Assembly (NCBI RefSeq): GCF_000151665.1
Contig: NW_013171821.1
Coordinates: 255,929 to 319,928, forward strand
Length of the DNA: 64,000 nt
DNA from: Blastocystis hominis
Taxonomy: Eukaryota; Sar; Bigyra; Opalinata; Blastocystidae
Direction: 5' to 3'
Shown: positions 34,550 through 44,856 of the stretch, piece by piece
Position numbering within the stretch: the stretch's first letter is position 1
Layout of the letters: each line of letters begins with the position of its first letter
Notes under the pieces: model-generated
Told to the model about the DNA's origin: nothing
The model's database searches: none
Seen by the model: the letters and a program-made list of their open reading frames with translations, nothing else
Translations under genes and position numbers: made by a program

Positions 34550-35925
34550 CTACATAGTTCGTGTCCGACTCATCTCATCGATCTGCGGACGTGCACTATT
34601 CAAATCCTCGTTTGTATAGTTTCGATTTGAGATCGCATGAGAATACGATGGCGACAAACCCGTGCTAGGGTTCAGAATATCAGACGGGATCGATCTACGC
34701 TTCAGCAAAGGCTCGATTGTTTCTACCTCACCGACTCGATGTTCGTGGAGTCTCTTCGCGACTCGAGACGATCGATCATAACAAATCGGCGTTGCACTGT
34801 ATCTAGATCTCACATCGTTCCCTCAACTTCACCATCCGCCAACATGGATTCACGCAGTTCTTTGGGAGCAGGCTTGAGCAAATCATGACGAATCGTGCCG
34901 CTGGACGTGATGCAGTGCTTCGGAAGCACACTGAGGGAGTGATTCGCAGGGTCATCCATCCAGTCGTACACGCCATCATCCTCCAATCCCTAGGATTGAT
35001 CGGGGTTTTGACTCCATACTCGGTCTTGAAGTATCTCCGAAAAAAGATTTCGTAGATACGTGTAATTGGGAGTTTCACTGAATCCAAGCGAATGGCAGTA
35101 GTCGAAATAGTCCAAAAACTCTTCCGGAAATCCTTGACAGAGCTGCTCAAAGCCGTATTCCAGTTTGTGATCTCGGATCTGTGAGTATTTTTCTTCTTTT
35201 GTCTCTGCGCGAAGTCCTTGCCACGGTAATTTTCCTTTCAAAAAGTATAAAAGAACATAACCCAAAGACTCCAGATCATCCCGACGGCTTTGCTCCATGC
35301 CGAAATGATTTCCCAACGAAGCGTATCGAGGAGTTCCGGTTAAACTCTTGTTTTCACGATACCTATTCTTTAAACCAAAACAGAAAAATCGGCTACGGAA
35401 TGTGTTCCAAAGTTAAAAAGTTGCGGTACGGCTTACACAAGCCATAGTCAATAAGAAAAATAACGTTTGCATCTTTGTTTAAACCAACTGTGAAGTTATC
35501 AGGCTTGATGTCTCGATGAAGCAAGTTCTTACTGTGCACATACTGCAGTCTCAGTATCATTTCCCTCGCTAACATGCAAACAGTCTTTAAAGAGAACTTC
35601 CTATTGCAGTAATTGAAGAGATCTTCCAAACTCGGTCCCAGCAGATCAATTACCATAATATTATAGCTTCCTTCCTTGCTATAATATAAAGCCGATGGAA
35701 TTCCAATGCCTCCTTTCAAAAGCTGATAATACCTGTATTCGTAGTGTAATTGCGGGTTTCTGTTTGAAAGGGATTCTAGCTTTATTGCAACTTCATTTCC
35801 TATTCCATAAGGCGCGAATAGGCAAACTTACCAGTATTGATGTCAGTTCCTAAATATATTTCACCAAATGCGCCGCCACCAATTTTTCTACCCAACCGAT
35901 AGTTATATCCGACACGGAATTCCAT
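34550..35925 (-). CDS. Casein kinase 1 family protein kinase
   Basis: Ser/Thr kinase. The N-terminus [20 protein letters not shown] contains the Gly loop, EVAIKLE the ATP-binding Lys, [15 protein letters not shown] the catalytic loop and LIDYGL the magnesium-binding DFG-equivalent (here DYG). CK1 hallmarks follow: [48 protein letters not shown]. Introns 35800-35831, 35363-35396 and 34987-35016 are clear. A further one near 34814-34854 joins the Ser/Arg-rich tail and is uncertain. DYG instead of DFG and TGTPRYAS are common in CK1. The Polinton inserted 256 bp upstream of this start codon, in its likely promoter. Confidence 0.88.
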
Positions 35926-36174
35926 TTTCGTAGAAGTACGATTTTCAGTAGATCCAATTGTCAGAATGTATTGAGTATGCTATAACAACGAGCAGCCCTT
36001 TAGAACTCTTCAAACAAAAAGTATTTATGGAGTGTGAAGAAAACGTTGAGTATTAGTTTCTCCATGAATTCAAGGTATATAAGCAAAGTGTGTCAAGAAA
36101 ATTATTGTATGTCTGCTGTTGGTCTCATTCAGCCATTTGTAATAATATTTTCATATTCTACCCCTGTATTTTAT

Positions 36175-36180
36175 TATGTA
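36175..36180 (+). repeat. Left target-site duplication TATGTA
   Basis: Six bases repeated exactly at 59239-59244, flanking the Polinton. Six bp is the usual Polinton duplication length. Confidence 0.9.
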
Positions 36181-36614
36181 AGTAGTAGGGGAATGACGGG
36201 AAACACGCGGAACCCAAAGTCACCCCTCCGACCTCATCTACGAGAGTGCGCGGCTCAAAGTCGCCCCTCTGACCCCATCTTTGTTTTCGCGTATTCCCGT
36301 CAGAACACAAAAAATCCCCCAAAGTCACCCCTCAGACCCCCTCAACTGGTACCTTGATTTTTGCGTTTCATAAGAATTTCAGCACTCATGAGTAAAACAC
36401 GAGTGCTGAAATGTGCGATATCCATGACTATTATGGTTGTTATTGCTGGTCAATGTGATCATTTTCGACCATTTTCGGCCATTTTCTGCCATTGCCTACC
36501 TGGTCACCTCGATACCCATAACAAGAAACGCGCGGAAACCCATGACTGCCAATTTCGGCAAATTTCTGCAATGTTAACCTGACTTCCATTGTTGGCCATG
36601 GTATCCATGGTTGT
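36181..36614 (+). repeat. Left terminal inverted repeat of the Polinton
   Basis: 434 bp, inverted copy of 58805-59238 with about two mismatches. It contains short direct repeats of the type CCCAAAGTC(A/G)CCCCT with spacing of about 50-90 bp, and a palindrome at 36382-36411 around GAGTAAAACAC. Confidence 0.95.
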
Positions 36615-36619
36615 GATGG

Positions 36620-36661
36620 GGGGCAACTACGTTGCCCCGGGAGGAATCTTCGATTCCTCCC
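36620..36661. repeat. Double hairpin, intergenic
   Basis: GGGGCAAC/GTTGCCCC with a TAC loop, followed directly by GGGAGGAATC/GATTCCTCCC with a TTC loop. It lies between the left terminal repeat and the first gene. Confidence 0.9.
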
Positions 36662-36697
36662 CATTGTCTTGTTGACTAAGGTAAAGAGAGAAAGACC

Positions 36698-39600
36698 ATG
36701 CACTACTCCATGCTTATTCAAGGCTCACCTACCAACGGCTCATTTACATGGGTTAATCCGTACAAGTACAAGAATCCCTATATCACTTCCATGACTGTCC
36801 TGTTTCATCCTAATGGTTCGATGTTCAACAACGTGGACACGACGAATGTGATTACTAACAGCAATAACGAGACTGTGACAATCCCTGCTGGTTATTACAC
36901 GATCAGTGAGATCATTGCCTTGCTCAATACCATGACTGACACGCTGTTCTCCATATCGACGAATGCCTCGTCGTTCGGCTGTATCTGGATTCAGTCTCCA
37001 CACACCATTGATTTCACAGATGCACCTGACATTCGTGAGATCCTCGGCTTCGATGGACGAACGGTCATTCTACCTGCTTCGTTCAGTGGATCGAACGTGA
37101 TTGATATCACGCGAAATCGACAAGTGATTCAGGTCTACTCGACGATCGTGCGATCATCGGACCTGAAGATTGCCAACCAGAACAACAACCTGCTCACCAC
37201 GATGATCATTGACGATCCAACGGCTGACTACGTGCGAACTGTGGAAGACGTGCGTATACCAATGATCACTCGGTTTGATCAATTGATGTTCGTGTTCCGC
37301 GATATGGATGGCAAGATGATGCGATTGAACGGCGAATTCGAACTCCAGTTGACGATTGAGGACGTGTATGATGAAGTGCCTTCATCGATGGGGGAAGCTT
37401 CGCTTCCCCCGGGGGTGACGATGTCACCCCCAACGATTGCCTCTGCAAACCAGTTCTCAATGATCGAAGTGTTCGGTAATACTACGAAGAAGGAAGTGAA
37501 GCTGGACAATCCTCTCTCGTTCGACCAGTGCTACATCTCGTCTGTGTCGTTGTATACGGACTTCGTGTTGCACAACGTGCCGACTGATCAAGTGGTGCTA
37601 ATCAATGCTGGCAGTACGATTCAAGAGATCGCGATACCACGCGGTGCATACGACATCGAAACGATCATTGCAAAGCTGAATGCAAGTGATGCCCTGTTCG
37701 AATTGGTGTATAGCGGTGAGAATGCGTTCCACATCACGGTAGATCACTTCTACATGATCGATTTCACGAATGCACCAGAGATCAGGTCGATCCTTGGTTT
37801 CGAATCGGACATCTTGGTGAAAGGAGTGGATAACCCGAAGCGCTACTACTTGTCGTCCTCATGTAATCACGTGGTTGTTACTGATGGCAGGGAATCGCAC
37901 ATGTTGACATTGCCTGTCGGTTACTACACGTTCAGCGAGTTCATCGAGGCTGTCGGTGCTGAAATGGTGAAAGTGCTTCCACTCATATCCATGACGATCG
38001 AGGATGATCATGTTCGCTTCAATGTCCAAGCAGACGGATGGTATTTCAATCGATCCAGCGTTGACACGACGATCGATGGTTTTGGTTGGACTCCATGGTT
38101 CAAATTGGCATCAACGGTACGCAATCTGTGCATCGAACGACCAGTGGAAGCTTCGTTCAACCCTGAAAGCGATTCACCACCTGATATGACGAATGATCAA
38201 GGTATTGGTGGTCATGCGTATATAGGATCAAACACCTTCATTGCGTATGACTGGAAAATGCGTACGAATGATAATCGGTTCCTGCTAAAGCCTCTCGCGA
38301 CATACACGATGCGTTTAGCTGATGGCTCAGTACTCGATAGTGGTGAATTCTACATAACGGAAGATACGTCTACCCCGATCAAGATGAATACTCTTACAAC
38401 CACATGTTTTAATGAACTCAATGCTCGATATGCGAGTGCTATGGAACTACCTCCATCTCACCAGAATGCGATTGCGTGGACGGTGAATGACAATAGAGAA
38501 AGCATGTCATGGACTGCGAAGGACTATGCACCAGAATTGGAATTGCATATCACATCGGAAAATACAGGTGACTTGGTGTCATCGAATGGTTCTTCGATCG
38601 GACCTTGGTATTCCAAGGATAGTATATATCACACGAGAGTGTTTATCGATACGACGAATTTTATACTTGGAATACGTGGATATGGCGAAAGACCTCTCAC
38701 AATCCAACGAGGTCATTATAGCGCTGTTGATATCGTGAATATGATCGCTAATGTGATCAATAAGATATATGTAGATGCGTCTCTCGGAGGGTACTTGGTA
38801 TATGTCATTGCAGATAATGGTGGTCGAGTACGAATGGGATGTCGAAATGGTACAGAACCACGATTCATATTGTTTTGTGATAATCCATGTTTCAAGATTA
38901 TACCCGGACCATACGCTGAACCAGGTGGTGTGTATCTGTCTTGTTATTTCGAGTTTTATCGCAATTACTACATCAGGATGCCCGAGTTGACATCACCTTA
39001 CGAGTTTGCGATGGCAAACATCGATGGACTGAATGTGACGAATATGATCAAAGGTAGTACGTATTCCGATCGTGCTGTGTCGATCGAATTCATACAACCG
39101 ACACGTGTTACGTATGTCGGTCTTCACCCATCATTGAATACCTTCGTTGACTGGGAACAATCTGAGTCGTACACGGCTAACACGACGATTCGCTTCCCGT
39201 ACGGAATGATGACACTGGACGAAGAGGGAAGCAGTGCTTCCCCCGAGACTGATATCACGTACACAGATGACATTCAAACACTCACGTGGACCATACCATC
39301 ACGATTGACACAGGCTGACATGATATGGCACATGAACCAGTGTTTTGACTCGGCTGCACTGAACATACGATGGAAAGCTGAGTCAGATGGGTACTACATT
39401 CACGCAGACTACGTGTTCTCGTTGAGTGGTAACCTGGGAACCATCGTTCCCGCTTCAGGATCGCAATCGCATACATGGCGTATGCCTTTCAACGATGGTG
39501 CTTACTATGTCAACTATGGTCCGATGGTTGCCGAGTATCCTGTCGATATCACGAACGGTCTATCGAACATACAGCTGTATTGCAACATCAAGAAAAGCAA

Positions 39601-39802
39601 GACGATACCACTGCTTGCGAATGTCCCGATGGACAGCTTGTACAAGAACTACTTCTACAAGAATCGCATGTTGGTACCATGTTCTGAATTGCTTGATCGC
39701 ATCGTGTACGAATTGAATGACAAAAATGGTGACCCGCTATCGTTCATTGGGAACGTGTACCTGCTAATCGGATTCACCGTTTCAGGAGGAAATAATAAAT
39801 GA
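36698..39802 (+). CDS. Polinton repetitive structural protein (fibre/spike-like)
   Basis: 1034 residues, beta-rich. A unit with the pattern IPAGYYTISEIIALLN... IDFTDAPDIREILGFDG recurs at least twice (near residues 65-125 and 305-375), with a degraded third copy (LPVGYYTFSEFIEAVG). The same motif returns in the gene at 40121. No enzymatic motif. Repeated beta domains and position in the structural cluster suggest a virion surface or vertex protein; a capsid role cannot be excluded. An in-frame double hairpin (37390-37431) encodes EASLPPGVTMSPP. Confidence 0.6.
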   Translation: MHYSMLIQGSPTNGSFTWVNPYKYKNPYITSMTVLFHPNGSMFNNVDTTNVITNSNNETVTIPAGYYTISEIIALLNTMTDTLFSISTNASSFGCIWIQSPHTIDFTDAPDIREILGFDGRTVILPASFSGSNVIDITRNRQVIQVYSTIVRSSDLKIANQNNNLLTTMIIDDPTADYVRTVEDVRIPMITRFDQLMFVFRDMDGKMMRLNGEFELQLTIEDVYDEVPSSMGEASLPPGVTMSPPTIASANQFSMIEVFGNTTKKEVKLDNPLSFDQCYISSVSLYTDFVLHNVPTDQVVLINAGSTIQEIAIPRGAYDIETIIAKLNASDALFELVYSGENAFHITVDHFYMIDFTNAPEIRSILGFESDILVKGVDNPKRYYLSSSCNHVVVTDGRESHMLTLPVGYYTFSEFIEAVGAEMVKVLPLISMTIEDDHVRFNVQADGWYFNRSSVDTTIDGFGWTPWFKLASTVRNLCIERPVEASFNPESDSPPDMTNDQGIGGHAYIGSNTFIAYDWKMRTNDNRFLLKPLATYTMRLADGSVLDSGEFYITEDTSTPIKMNTLTTTCFNELNARYASAMELPPSHQNAIAWTVNDNRESMSWTAKDYAPELELHITSENTGDLVSSNGSSIGPWYSKDSIYHTRVFIDTTNFILGIRGYGERPLTIQRGHYSAVDIVNMIANVINKIYVDASLGGYLVYVIADNGGRVRMGCRNGTEPRFILFCDNPCFKIIPGPYAEPGGVYLSCYFEFYRNYYIRMPELTSPYEFAMANIDGLNVTNMIKGSTYSDRAVSIEFIQPTRVTYVGLHPSLNTFVDWEQSESYTANTTIRFPYGMMTLDEEGSSASPETDITYTDDIQTLTWTIPSRLTQADMIWHMNQCFDSAALNIRWKAESDGYYIHADYVFSLSGNLGTIVPASGSQSHTWRMPFNDGAYYVNYGPMVAEYPVDITNGLSNIQLYCNIKKSKTIPLLANVPMDSLYKNYFYKNRMLVPCSELLDRIVYELNDKNGDPLSFIGNVYLLIGFTVSGGNNK
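37390..37431. repeat. Double hairpin inside a coding region
   Basis: GGGGGAAGC/GCTTCCCCC (TTC loop) directly followed by GGGGGTGAC/GTCACCCCC (GAT loop), 42 bp, in frame in the 1034-residue gene. Confidence 0.9.
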
Positions 39803-40131
39803 ATCTAGTGTTCAACATTGCTCGAACGTACGAACATGAATTCACGAGTAACAATCTCATCAAAAGCGACATGGTAATCGATCGGATATCGATGAAGGGA
39901 GAATCGCCTGGCACCTGCCTTGTCCTTGATCGAGTGAACAACATGCAAGAACGACGACAGTCTCCGTTGGTTGTATTGAACGAGGAGTACACGGAGAATG
40001 CATACATGAACGTCGTGGTACCCAAAAGTCGCAAATGGTCATTCTCGTTGACCGATAAGACCGGTGCAACGATTGCCCTGCCAATGCCGATTACAGTGTG
40101 CACTCACTTCCACACAATAAATGAGTCATAA
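39799..40131 (+). CDS. Polinton small protein, unknown
   Basis: 110 residues, start in a TAAATG context and overlapping the end of the previous gene by four bases. Beta-rich, no recognised motif. It sits between two genes sharing the GYY-SI-E repeat, so it is probably structural. Confidence 0.5.
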   Translation: MNLVFNIARTYEHEFTSNNLIKSDMVIDRISMKGESPGTCLVLDRVNNMQERRQSPLVVLNEEYTENAYMNVVVPKSRKWSFSLTDKTGATIALPMPITVCTHFHTINES

Positions 40132-40816
40132 TCGTGCACTACCGGTGAGTGTGATTAACCACAATACAGTAATTCCGAAGAACAACGAACGATACCATGA
40201 AACGTTCAACACAGTGATCATGCCTCGTGACCTTGTGTACAAGATCACTTCGATTACATGCAAGATCGATACCACTTCTCTCTGGAACATTCGTGCAATG
40301 AATGTGGTGAAGGTTCAAATGCTGTCAGGGTTTGAAATGGTCTACAACGTCGGTCCTGGCTACTACTCGATTACCGAGTTATGCCGTGCGATAGCCGATT
40401 CCATCCAGGTAGACGATGTTAACCGAGCATACTTGAACAGTGATGTGGCGACCGCTGTTGACCTTAGTGGCGCACCTGATTACACGAGTATCCTCAAGTT
40501 GGAAGGTATCGTTGAGGCAGGTATGGTAGCGAGTGAACCCTACGACATCACGAATGGCATGAGTGTGATCCGAGTCTACAGTAGTATCAATGCTCAAACA
40601 TTCGGTCTGAAGAGTCCGTTGATCGATAACCTGATTCATGTATCGATGGGACTGAACAACATGATCACCTGGGACAACCTATCGATCGATGTGATTGAAC
40701 AATCGAACCTGGACTACATTGACTGGGTACTGACGGACGCGAATGACCGTCCGATCTCCTTGAATTCGAATGTGTACATCTCATTCACGATATCTTGTTA
40801 CACCAAAGTAAAGTAG
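40121..40816 (+). CDS. Polinton structural protein with GYYS-repeat domain
   Basis: 231 residues starting at TAAATG. The segment MVYNVGPGYYSITELCRAIA followed by VDLSGAPDYTSILKLEG matches the repeat unit of the 1034-residue protein, so the two share a domain. The C-terminus YISFTISCYTK ends in beta structure. A paired virion component is likely. No catalytic motif. Confidence 0.6.
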   Translation: MSHNRALPVSVINHNTVIPKNNERYHETFNTVIMPRDLVYKITSITCKIDTTSLWNIRAMNVVKVQMLSGFEMVYNVGPGYYSITELCRAIADSIQVDDVNRAYLNSDVATAVDLSGAPDYTSILKLEGIVEAGMVASEPYDITNGMSVIRVYSSINAQTFGLKSPLIDNLIHVSMGLNNMITWDNLSIDVIEQSNLDYIDWVLTDANDRPISLNSNVYISFTISCYTKVK

Positions 40817-40858
40817 GGGAGACGGCAAAGTCGCCCCACATTGTTCCTCCCATAGTAA

Positions 40859-42802
40859 ATGGATGAATACGTTGCTACAATTCCAATCATTCGATACAAG
40901 CCACACAAAGTGAAGTCGAGAAACATGATGGACAAGATGTTGAATCGTTATTTCGATAAAGTCGTTGAAAGTGAATTCAATCAACAACGAATGAGGAGCG
41001 AACAATGGCGACAGAAGCGAACCTTGTTTGATTCGTACATGAATCTCTCACCCGCTGAACGTCGCCGTGTATCCGTCTCTGACATGCGTGGATATCAAAT
41101 GCAGCGAATTGACGATGAGAACGTACTGTTGTACTCATTCGAGGACAACGTGGTCTACAATGCTAAAATTGACAAACAATTCAACAAGATCATTGTCCAG
41201 TCTGTGAATCACAAGTTGTCTGACATGGAGAAACGAGCTATCTTTGATAATCCATTTGGATATGAGCCAGTATCACCCTATCGTATCCGCTACCAGAGAT
41301 CACAGGTTGGCGATGCACAAATCGTGAATATACCTGGTGATCTTGGAACTAGCATCAACGAAATGAAGAATGCTGCTGATGCCATAACGGGTGCAGCTCA
41401 ACAGATGGGAGATAGTATCAACACAGTTACTCAACAGAATGCAGCGATTATCAATGATTTTGCTGGCTTGCGAGACGATGTGACAGAACAAGGTGATCCA
41501 AATCGAGATGTCCTGCTGTGGAATGACGATAATACTACGGCATATAAAAGAGGTGTGACACACACTACGAAACGAGGTAGTACGAAATATAGAGATTTGG
41601 TAGCTGAAGGTCGCGTTGAACGTGATCGGTGGTTGATCAAACCTGAACAACAACCTCTGAATGTGACGAATCAGATCGTACAACAGATGGATGTGACGTC
41701 CATTATCACCAAGTTGGATGAAGTGATTACTGTGATGAACAGCTTTGATATCCAGGTGAACCTTGGCAATATTTATAATGCAATAGCTTATGTAGCACAA
41801 CGAATCAATTTCCTGGAAGATAAGGACAAGGGTTATCCTAAGATGTTAGAATTGTTGGAAGGTGTACAAACAAAATTGACAAATACGAACGATGGAATCA
41901 AGTCGTTGAGTGATAAGTATGCTGAAGTGGCAAGAAGCATTGCAACAGGAGATGACAATTTGATCCAGAAAATTGGTGACTTGGTAAATCAACAGAAGGC
42001 TGTGATTGAGGAGAGTAATAGATATCTGCAAGGAGTCGAAGCTCGTCTCCAAGGAATTGAAAACAAACCCGATCCTCCTGCAATTGCTGATATCCAAGCA
42101 TTGATTCCAACCCAAAGTGAAATGCGAATCGATGGATTGACAGAGTTCATGAAGGCGCAGTACAATGATTTCTTGAAACAATGGCTAGAGCGAAACAGCT
42201 TCATTCAGAAATTTGTATCTGCTGAGTTGGCAAAAGCATATGATGAAATCAACAAACGGTTGGTTGAATCATTCAATACATTCACACCTTTGATTCAAAA
42301 CGTGTCCAATGAATTGCAGACTACGAATCAGAATCTGCTAGCTCTTGGTAATGCGGTTGCAGAAGAGGGAAAGGCAACTAGGAAACAACTATTGGATGGT
42401 ACGAATGCTCTGGGCAACCAATATGAACAAGGACAAGCTCAAACAACCAAGTTAATCAAAGATTCTACGGGTGCAATTGTTAATCAACTCACTGACAATC
42501 AGACTCAAACTAACAACCTATTGACAAATGGATTCAATTCCATGAGTAGCCAACTCACTGACAATCAGACTCAAACTAACAACCTGTTGACAAATGTTGG
42601 TAATGCAGTTGTTGATGGACATGCTCAAACTGGTCAGCTGATTACTACAATGAGTAATCATTTTGCTGATACTCAGCTGTCCCGGGAACAATTATATCAA
42701 CAATTGTATCAGCAGAATATGAGAGGAATCCAGAACTTAATGGATGCCATTTGGCAATCATATGACATATTTCACGGAATCAGCCACAAATTCAACCTGT
42801 GA
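40859..42802 (+). CDS. Polinton coiled-coil protein
   Basis: 647 residues, TAAATG start. The N-terminal 120 residues are basic and helical. After that come long heptad-like Gln/Asn/Asp-rich helices (DKYAEVARSIATGDDNLIQK, VEARLQGIENK) with near-identical tandem segments TDNQTQTNNLLTNGF and TDNQTQTNNLLTNVG near residues 545-580. Tail-fibre or internal scaffold proteins have this look. Function unknown. Confidence 0.6.
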   Translation: MDEYVATIPIIRYKPHKVKSRNMMDKMLNRYFDKVVESEFNQQRMRSEQWRQKRTLFDSYMNLSPAERRRVSVSDMRGYQMQRIDDENVLLYSFEDNVVYNAKIDKQFNKIIVQSVNHKLSDMEKRAIFDNPFGYEPVSPYRIRYQRSQVGDAQIVNIPGDLGTSINEMKNAADAITGAAQQMGDSINTVTQQNAAIINDFAGLRDDVTEQGDPNRDVLLWNDDNTTAYKRGVTHTTKRGSTKYRDLVAEGRVERDRWLIKPEQQPLNVTNQIVQQMDVTSIITKLDEVITVMNSFDIQVNLGNIYNAIAYVAQRINFLEDKDKGYPKMLELLEGVQTKLTNTNDGIKSLSDKYAEVARSIATGDDNLIQKIGDLVNQQKAVIEESNRYLQGVEARLQGIENKPDPPAIADIQALIPTQSEMRIDGLTEFMKAQYNDFLKQWLERNSFIQKFVSAELAKAYDEINKRLVESFNTFTPLIQNVSNELQTTNQNLLALGNAVAEEGKATRKQLLDGTNALGNQYEQGQAQTTKLIKDSTGAIVNQLTDNQTQTNNLLTNGFNSMSSQLTDNQTQTNNLLTNVGNAVVDGHAQTGQLITTMSNHFADTQLSREQLYQQLYQQNMRGIQNLMDAIWQSYDIFHGISHKFNL

Positions 42803-43263
42803 TTGTACTGGACGGTCGTCAATCTGAAAGTGTAAATGCTAGTTTCACACCTCAAGCAATCGATCAAGTGAATCGAGCTGCAGCCTTGATTGACGCGTAT
42901 GAAAGTAAAGATTCTAATGACACCAAGGAAAGTTGGGAAAGCGATGATACTCGCGAAGATTTCATTGCTTTCTCAAGTTTGCTTGCTCGCAATTTCAACA
43001 ATCCTGTTTTCGCTCAATTCGCAAATGACCTTGGATTCTCATATCTCTTCAGGGCTTATCGTGATCGAAATGAAGACCCCGAACTGATGAGTTTCTTCAT
43101 ACGAGTAGCTAATAGTAAGGATCTAACTCATGATTATTTGGACTACATGAAAAACAAGATCAAACGGTTTGCTGTCAATGTGGATCAACAATTCGAGCAA
43201 TATCTGCAAAATACGTACAACACGATCAAGGATATGTTCGTTACACAGGGTTTCAATGGCTAA
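42799..43263 (+). CDS. Polinton small helical protein, unknown
   Basis: 154-codon frame, mostly helical and acidic-basic mixed (YESKDSNDTKESWESDDTRE, YMKNKIKRFAVNVDQQFEQY). No family recognised. It lies in the same direction as the flanking structural genes. Confidence 0.45.
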   Translation: MIVLDGRQSESVNASFTPQAIDQVNRAAALIDAYESKDSNDTKESWESDDTREDFIAFSSLLARNFNNPVFAQFANDLGFSYLFRAYRDRNEDPELMSFFIRVANSKDLTHDYLDYMKNKIKRFAVNVDQQFEQYLQNTYNTIKDMFVTQGFNG

Positions 43264-43301
43264 TGAATATATCTTTGATCTTCTTTTCACTTTGTAGGCA
43301 T

Positions 43302-43340
43302 GGGGCACTTCGTGCCCCCGGGGAAATCTACGATTTCCCC
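43302..43340. repeat. Double hairpin, intergenic
   Basis: GGGGCAC/GTGCCCC with TTC loop, then GGGGAAATC/GATTTCCCC with TAC loop, just before the TAAATG start at 43349. Confidence 0.9.
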
Positions 43341-43348
43341 ATACATAA

Positions 43349-44443
43349 ATGGCAATTCCATTCACTGTTGATATATCTGCTTTCTATGGCGAACCCGATT
43401 TCCGAGAACAGGATAGTGGAACGATTGTGGATCGACGCAAGACATTGAATCTACACAAGGAACTCGAAGCACCAGTGCAATCAAAGCGATCACGAAAGCG
43501 AACACCAAAACGAGCTAGTAAGACGAAGGGGGCGATGTACATCGCCCCGGGAGACCATCGGTCTCCCACGAAAACAGCTGGTGCTATTGCTTTCAATGGG
43601 GCGACCAAGGACACCGGTGGAGCCATTGCTTTCAAGGAAGGTGGTGCAACAGGGGGAAGCTGTGCTTCCCCCTCGGCGGAACTTCGTTCCGCCGGAGCAT
43701 GTCAGACAGACTCTAAATCCGCTGGAGCACTGGCATTCAATGAAGCGCAATTGATGAACGAACTGACCGGACTCAAGAAAGGTGGGGCACTTGGTACTCT
43801 TGCTGCCACGATCATCCCAGCACTCATTCAGATGGCTCCACAGATCATCTCAAGCCTCAAAGAGCTAGTGAAGGGTAAGGAGGGTGGCGCGCTGAAATTC
43901 GGCGGTGCTTCTGCTGTGTTCCTCAATGGAATCAACCCTAGCGATTATGACGACGTGTTGAAGACCATGAAAGCCATCGAACGACAAAGTAAAAACATTG
44001 AAGTCCGAGGTGGAGCCTTGTACGCCGGTTCAAGTCGTGTTGGCACGTTCTTCAAGAATGCCTGGAACAAGATCAAAGGTTGGTACGACAACAATGCCGA
44101 GAAGTTGAAACCCATCACCGATATTCTGGTCAATGCTGGCACGAATGCTGCGAATAACGCGATCAACAAGGGTGTGAACTATGTGAGCAACAAGACAGGA
44201 TCGGACACGGTGAAGCAGCTCGCGAATGTGATAGGTGACATGGCGAAGGGTACGGTTAGCGATGTGGCAAACCAGATTCAAGGAAAGGAAAGCAAAGCTG
44301 GCACTGGCTACGATATTTCTGACCTGGACAACGAGACACAAGCAATTGAAGTCCAGACGAAAAAAAAGAATCGCATCCTCACAGCCCTTCCACAGAACGA
44401 GAACAAGATGCACGAGTCAGTAATTCGAAGGAGAGTGTATTGA
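43349..44443 (+). CDS. Polinton Gly-Gly-rich protein, likely protease substrate
   Basis: 364 residues, TAAATG start. The basic N-terminal region (SKRSRKRTPKRASK) resembles adenovirus core or minor proteins. Repeated GGAL/GGAI/GGAT elements (KKGGALG, EGGALKFGGAS, RGGALY) look like the (M/I/L)xGG-x sites cut by adenovirus-type proteases. The hydrophobic-amphipathic segment LGTLAATIIPALIQMAPQII suggests membrane disruption, as in adenovirus protein VI. The protease gene follows directly. Two in-frame double hairpins lie in the N-terminal half. Confidence 0.55.
   Translation: MAIPFTVDISAFYGEPDFREQDSGTIVDRRKTLNLHKELEAPVQSKRSRKRTPKRASKTKGAMYIAPGDHRSPTKTAGAIAFNGATKDTGGAIAFKEGGATGGSCASPSAELRSAGACQTDSKSAGALAFNEAQLMNELTGLKKGGALGTLAATIIPALIQMAPQIISSLKELVKGKEGGALKFGGASAVFLNGINPSDYDDVLKTMKAIERQSKNIEVRGGALYAGSSRVGTFFKNAWNKIKGWYDNNAEKLKPITDILVNAGTNAANNAINKGVNYVSNKTGSDTVKQLANVIGDMAKGTVSDVANQIQGKESKAGTGYDISDLDNETQAIEVQTKKKNRILTALPQNENKMHESVIRRRVY
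43529..43567. repeat. Double hairpin inside a coding region
   Basis: GGGGCGATGTACATCGCCCC then GGGAGACC/GGTCTCCC with ATC loop. The flanks share an imperfect ACGAA repeat. Confidence 0.88.
43652..43695. repeat. Double hairpin inside a coding region
   Basis: GGGGGAAGC/GCTTCCCCC (TGT loop) and CGGCGGAAC/GTTCCGCCG (TTC loop), two bases apart, 100 bp after the previous pair. Confidence 0.9.
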
Positions 44444-44856
44444 AGAAATTGTATATGCACGGCTACATGAATATGGATGCTGAACCAATGACTTTCGATG
44501 AAGTTCGAAAACTGGCCAAGCAACTCGAGATACCCGATTTTGATGTGATGGAATTGGACAAGTACAAGTCCTTGGCAAAGAAGTACAAAGAACCGATGAA
44601 TTGCATCATCTGGATACCATTCGAGGATAATGGTAAGCTTGGTCATTTCGTTTCTTGCTTCCGTGAAGACGATGGCACGCTGAACTACCAGGACAGCTTT
44701 GGCGAGATGAATGACTTCCCGTTGGCAGGTACGAACCGTGTGTTCCGTGTGAACAAAGTGAAATACCAGTCGATCTTTGCCAACAACTGTGGCTACTTGG
44801 CACTCCTTCACTTGTACACGCACGACGCTGTTGACCCAGCTATCCAGAGGGTGTGA
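44440..44856 (+). CDS. Polinton adenovirus-type cysteine protease
   Basis: About 130-138 residues, C5/Ulp1-like fold. Candidate catalytic residues: His in LGHFVSCF, Gln/Asp in NYQDSFGEMND and Cys in NNCGYLALLHL, in the right order and spacing. This family matures virion proteins at Gly-Gly sites, and the neighbour at 43349 is rich in such sites. The first ATG codons of the frame are a few residues in (MHGYMNMDAEPM), so the exact start is uncertain. Confidence 0.8.
   Translation: MKKLYMHGYMNMDAEPMTFDEVRKLAKQLEIPDFDVMELDKYKSLAKKYKEPMNCIIWIPFEDNGKLGHFVSCFREDDGTLNYQDSFGEMNDFPLAGTNRVFRVNKVKYQSIFANNCGYLALLHLYTHDAVDPAIQRV

Noticed and set aside
36698-39802. 1034-residue protein considered as the major capsid protein
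   Set aside because: Its repeated GYY-SI-E units look more like a surface or vertex protein, and the 48094-49384 region has better jelly-roll-like strands. The point stays open.
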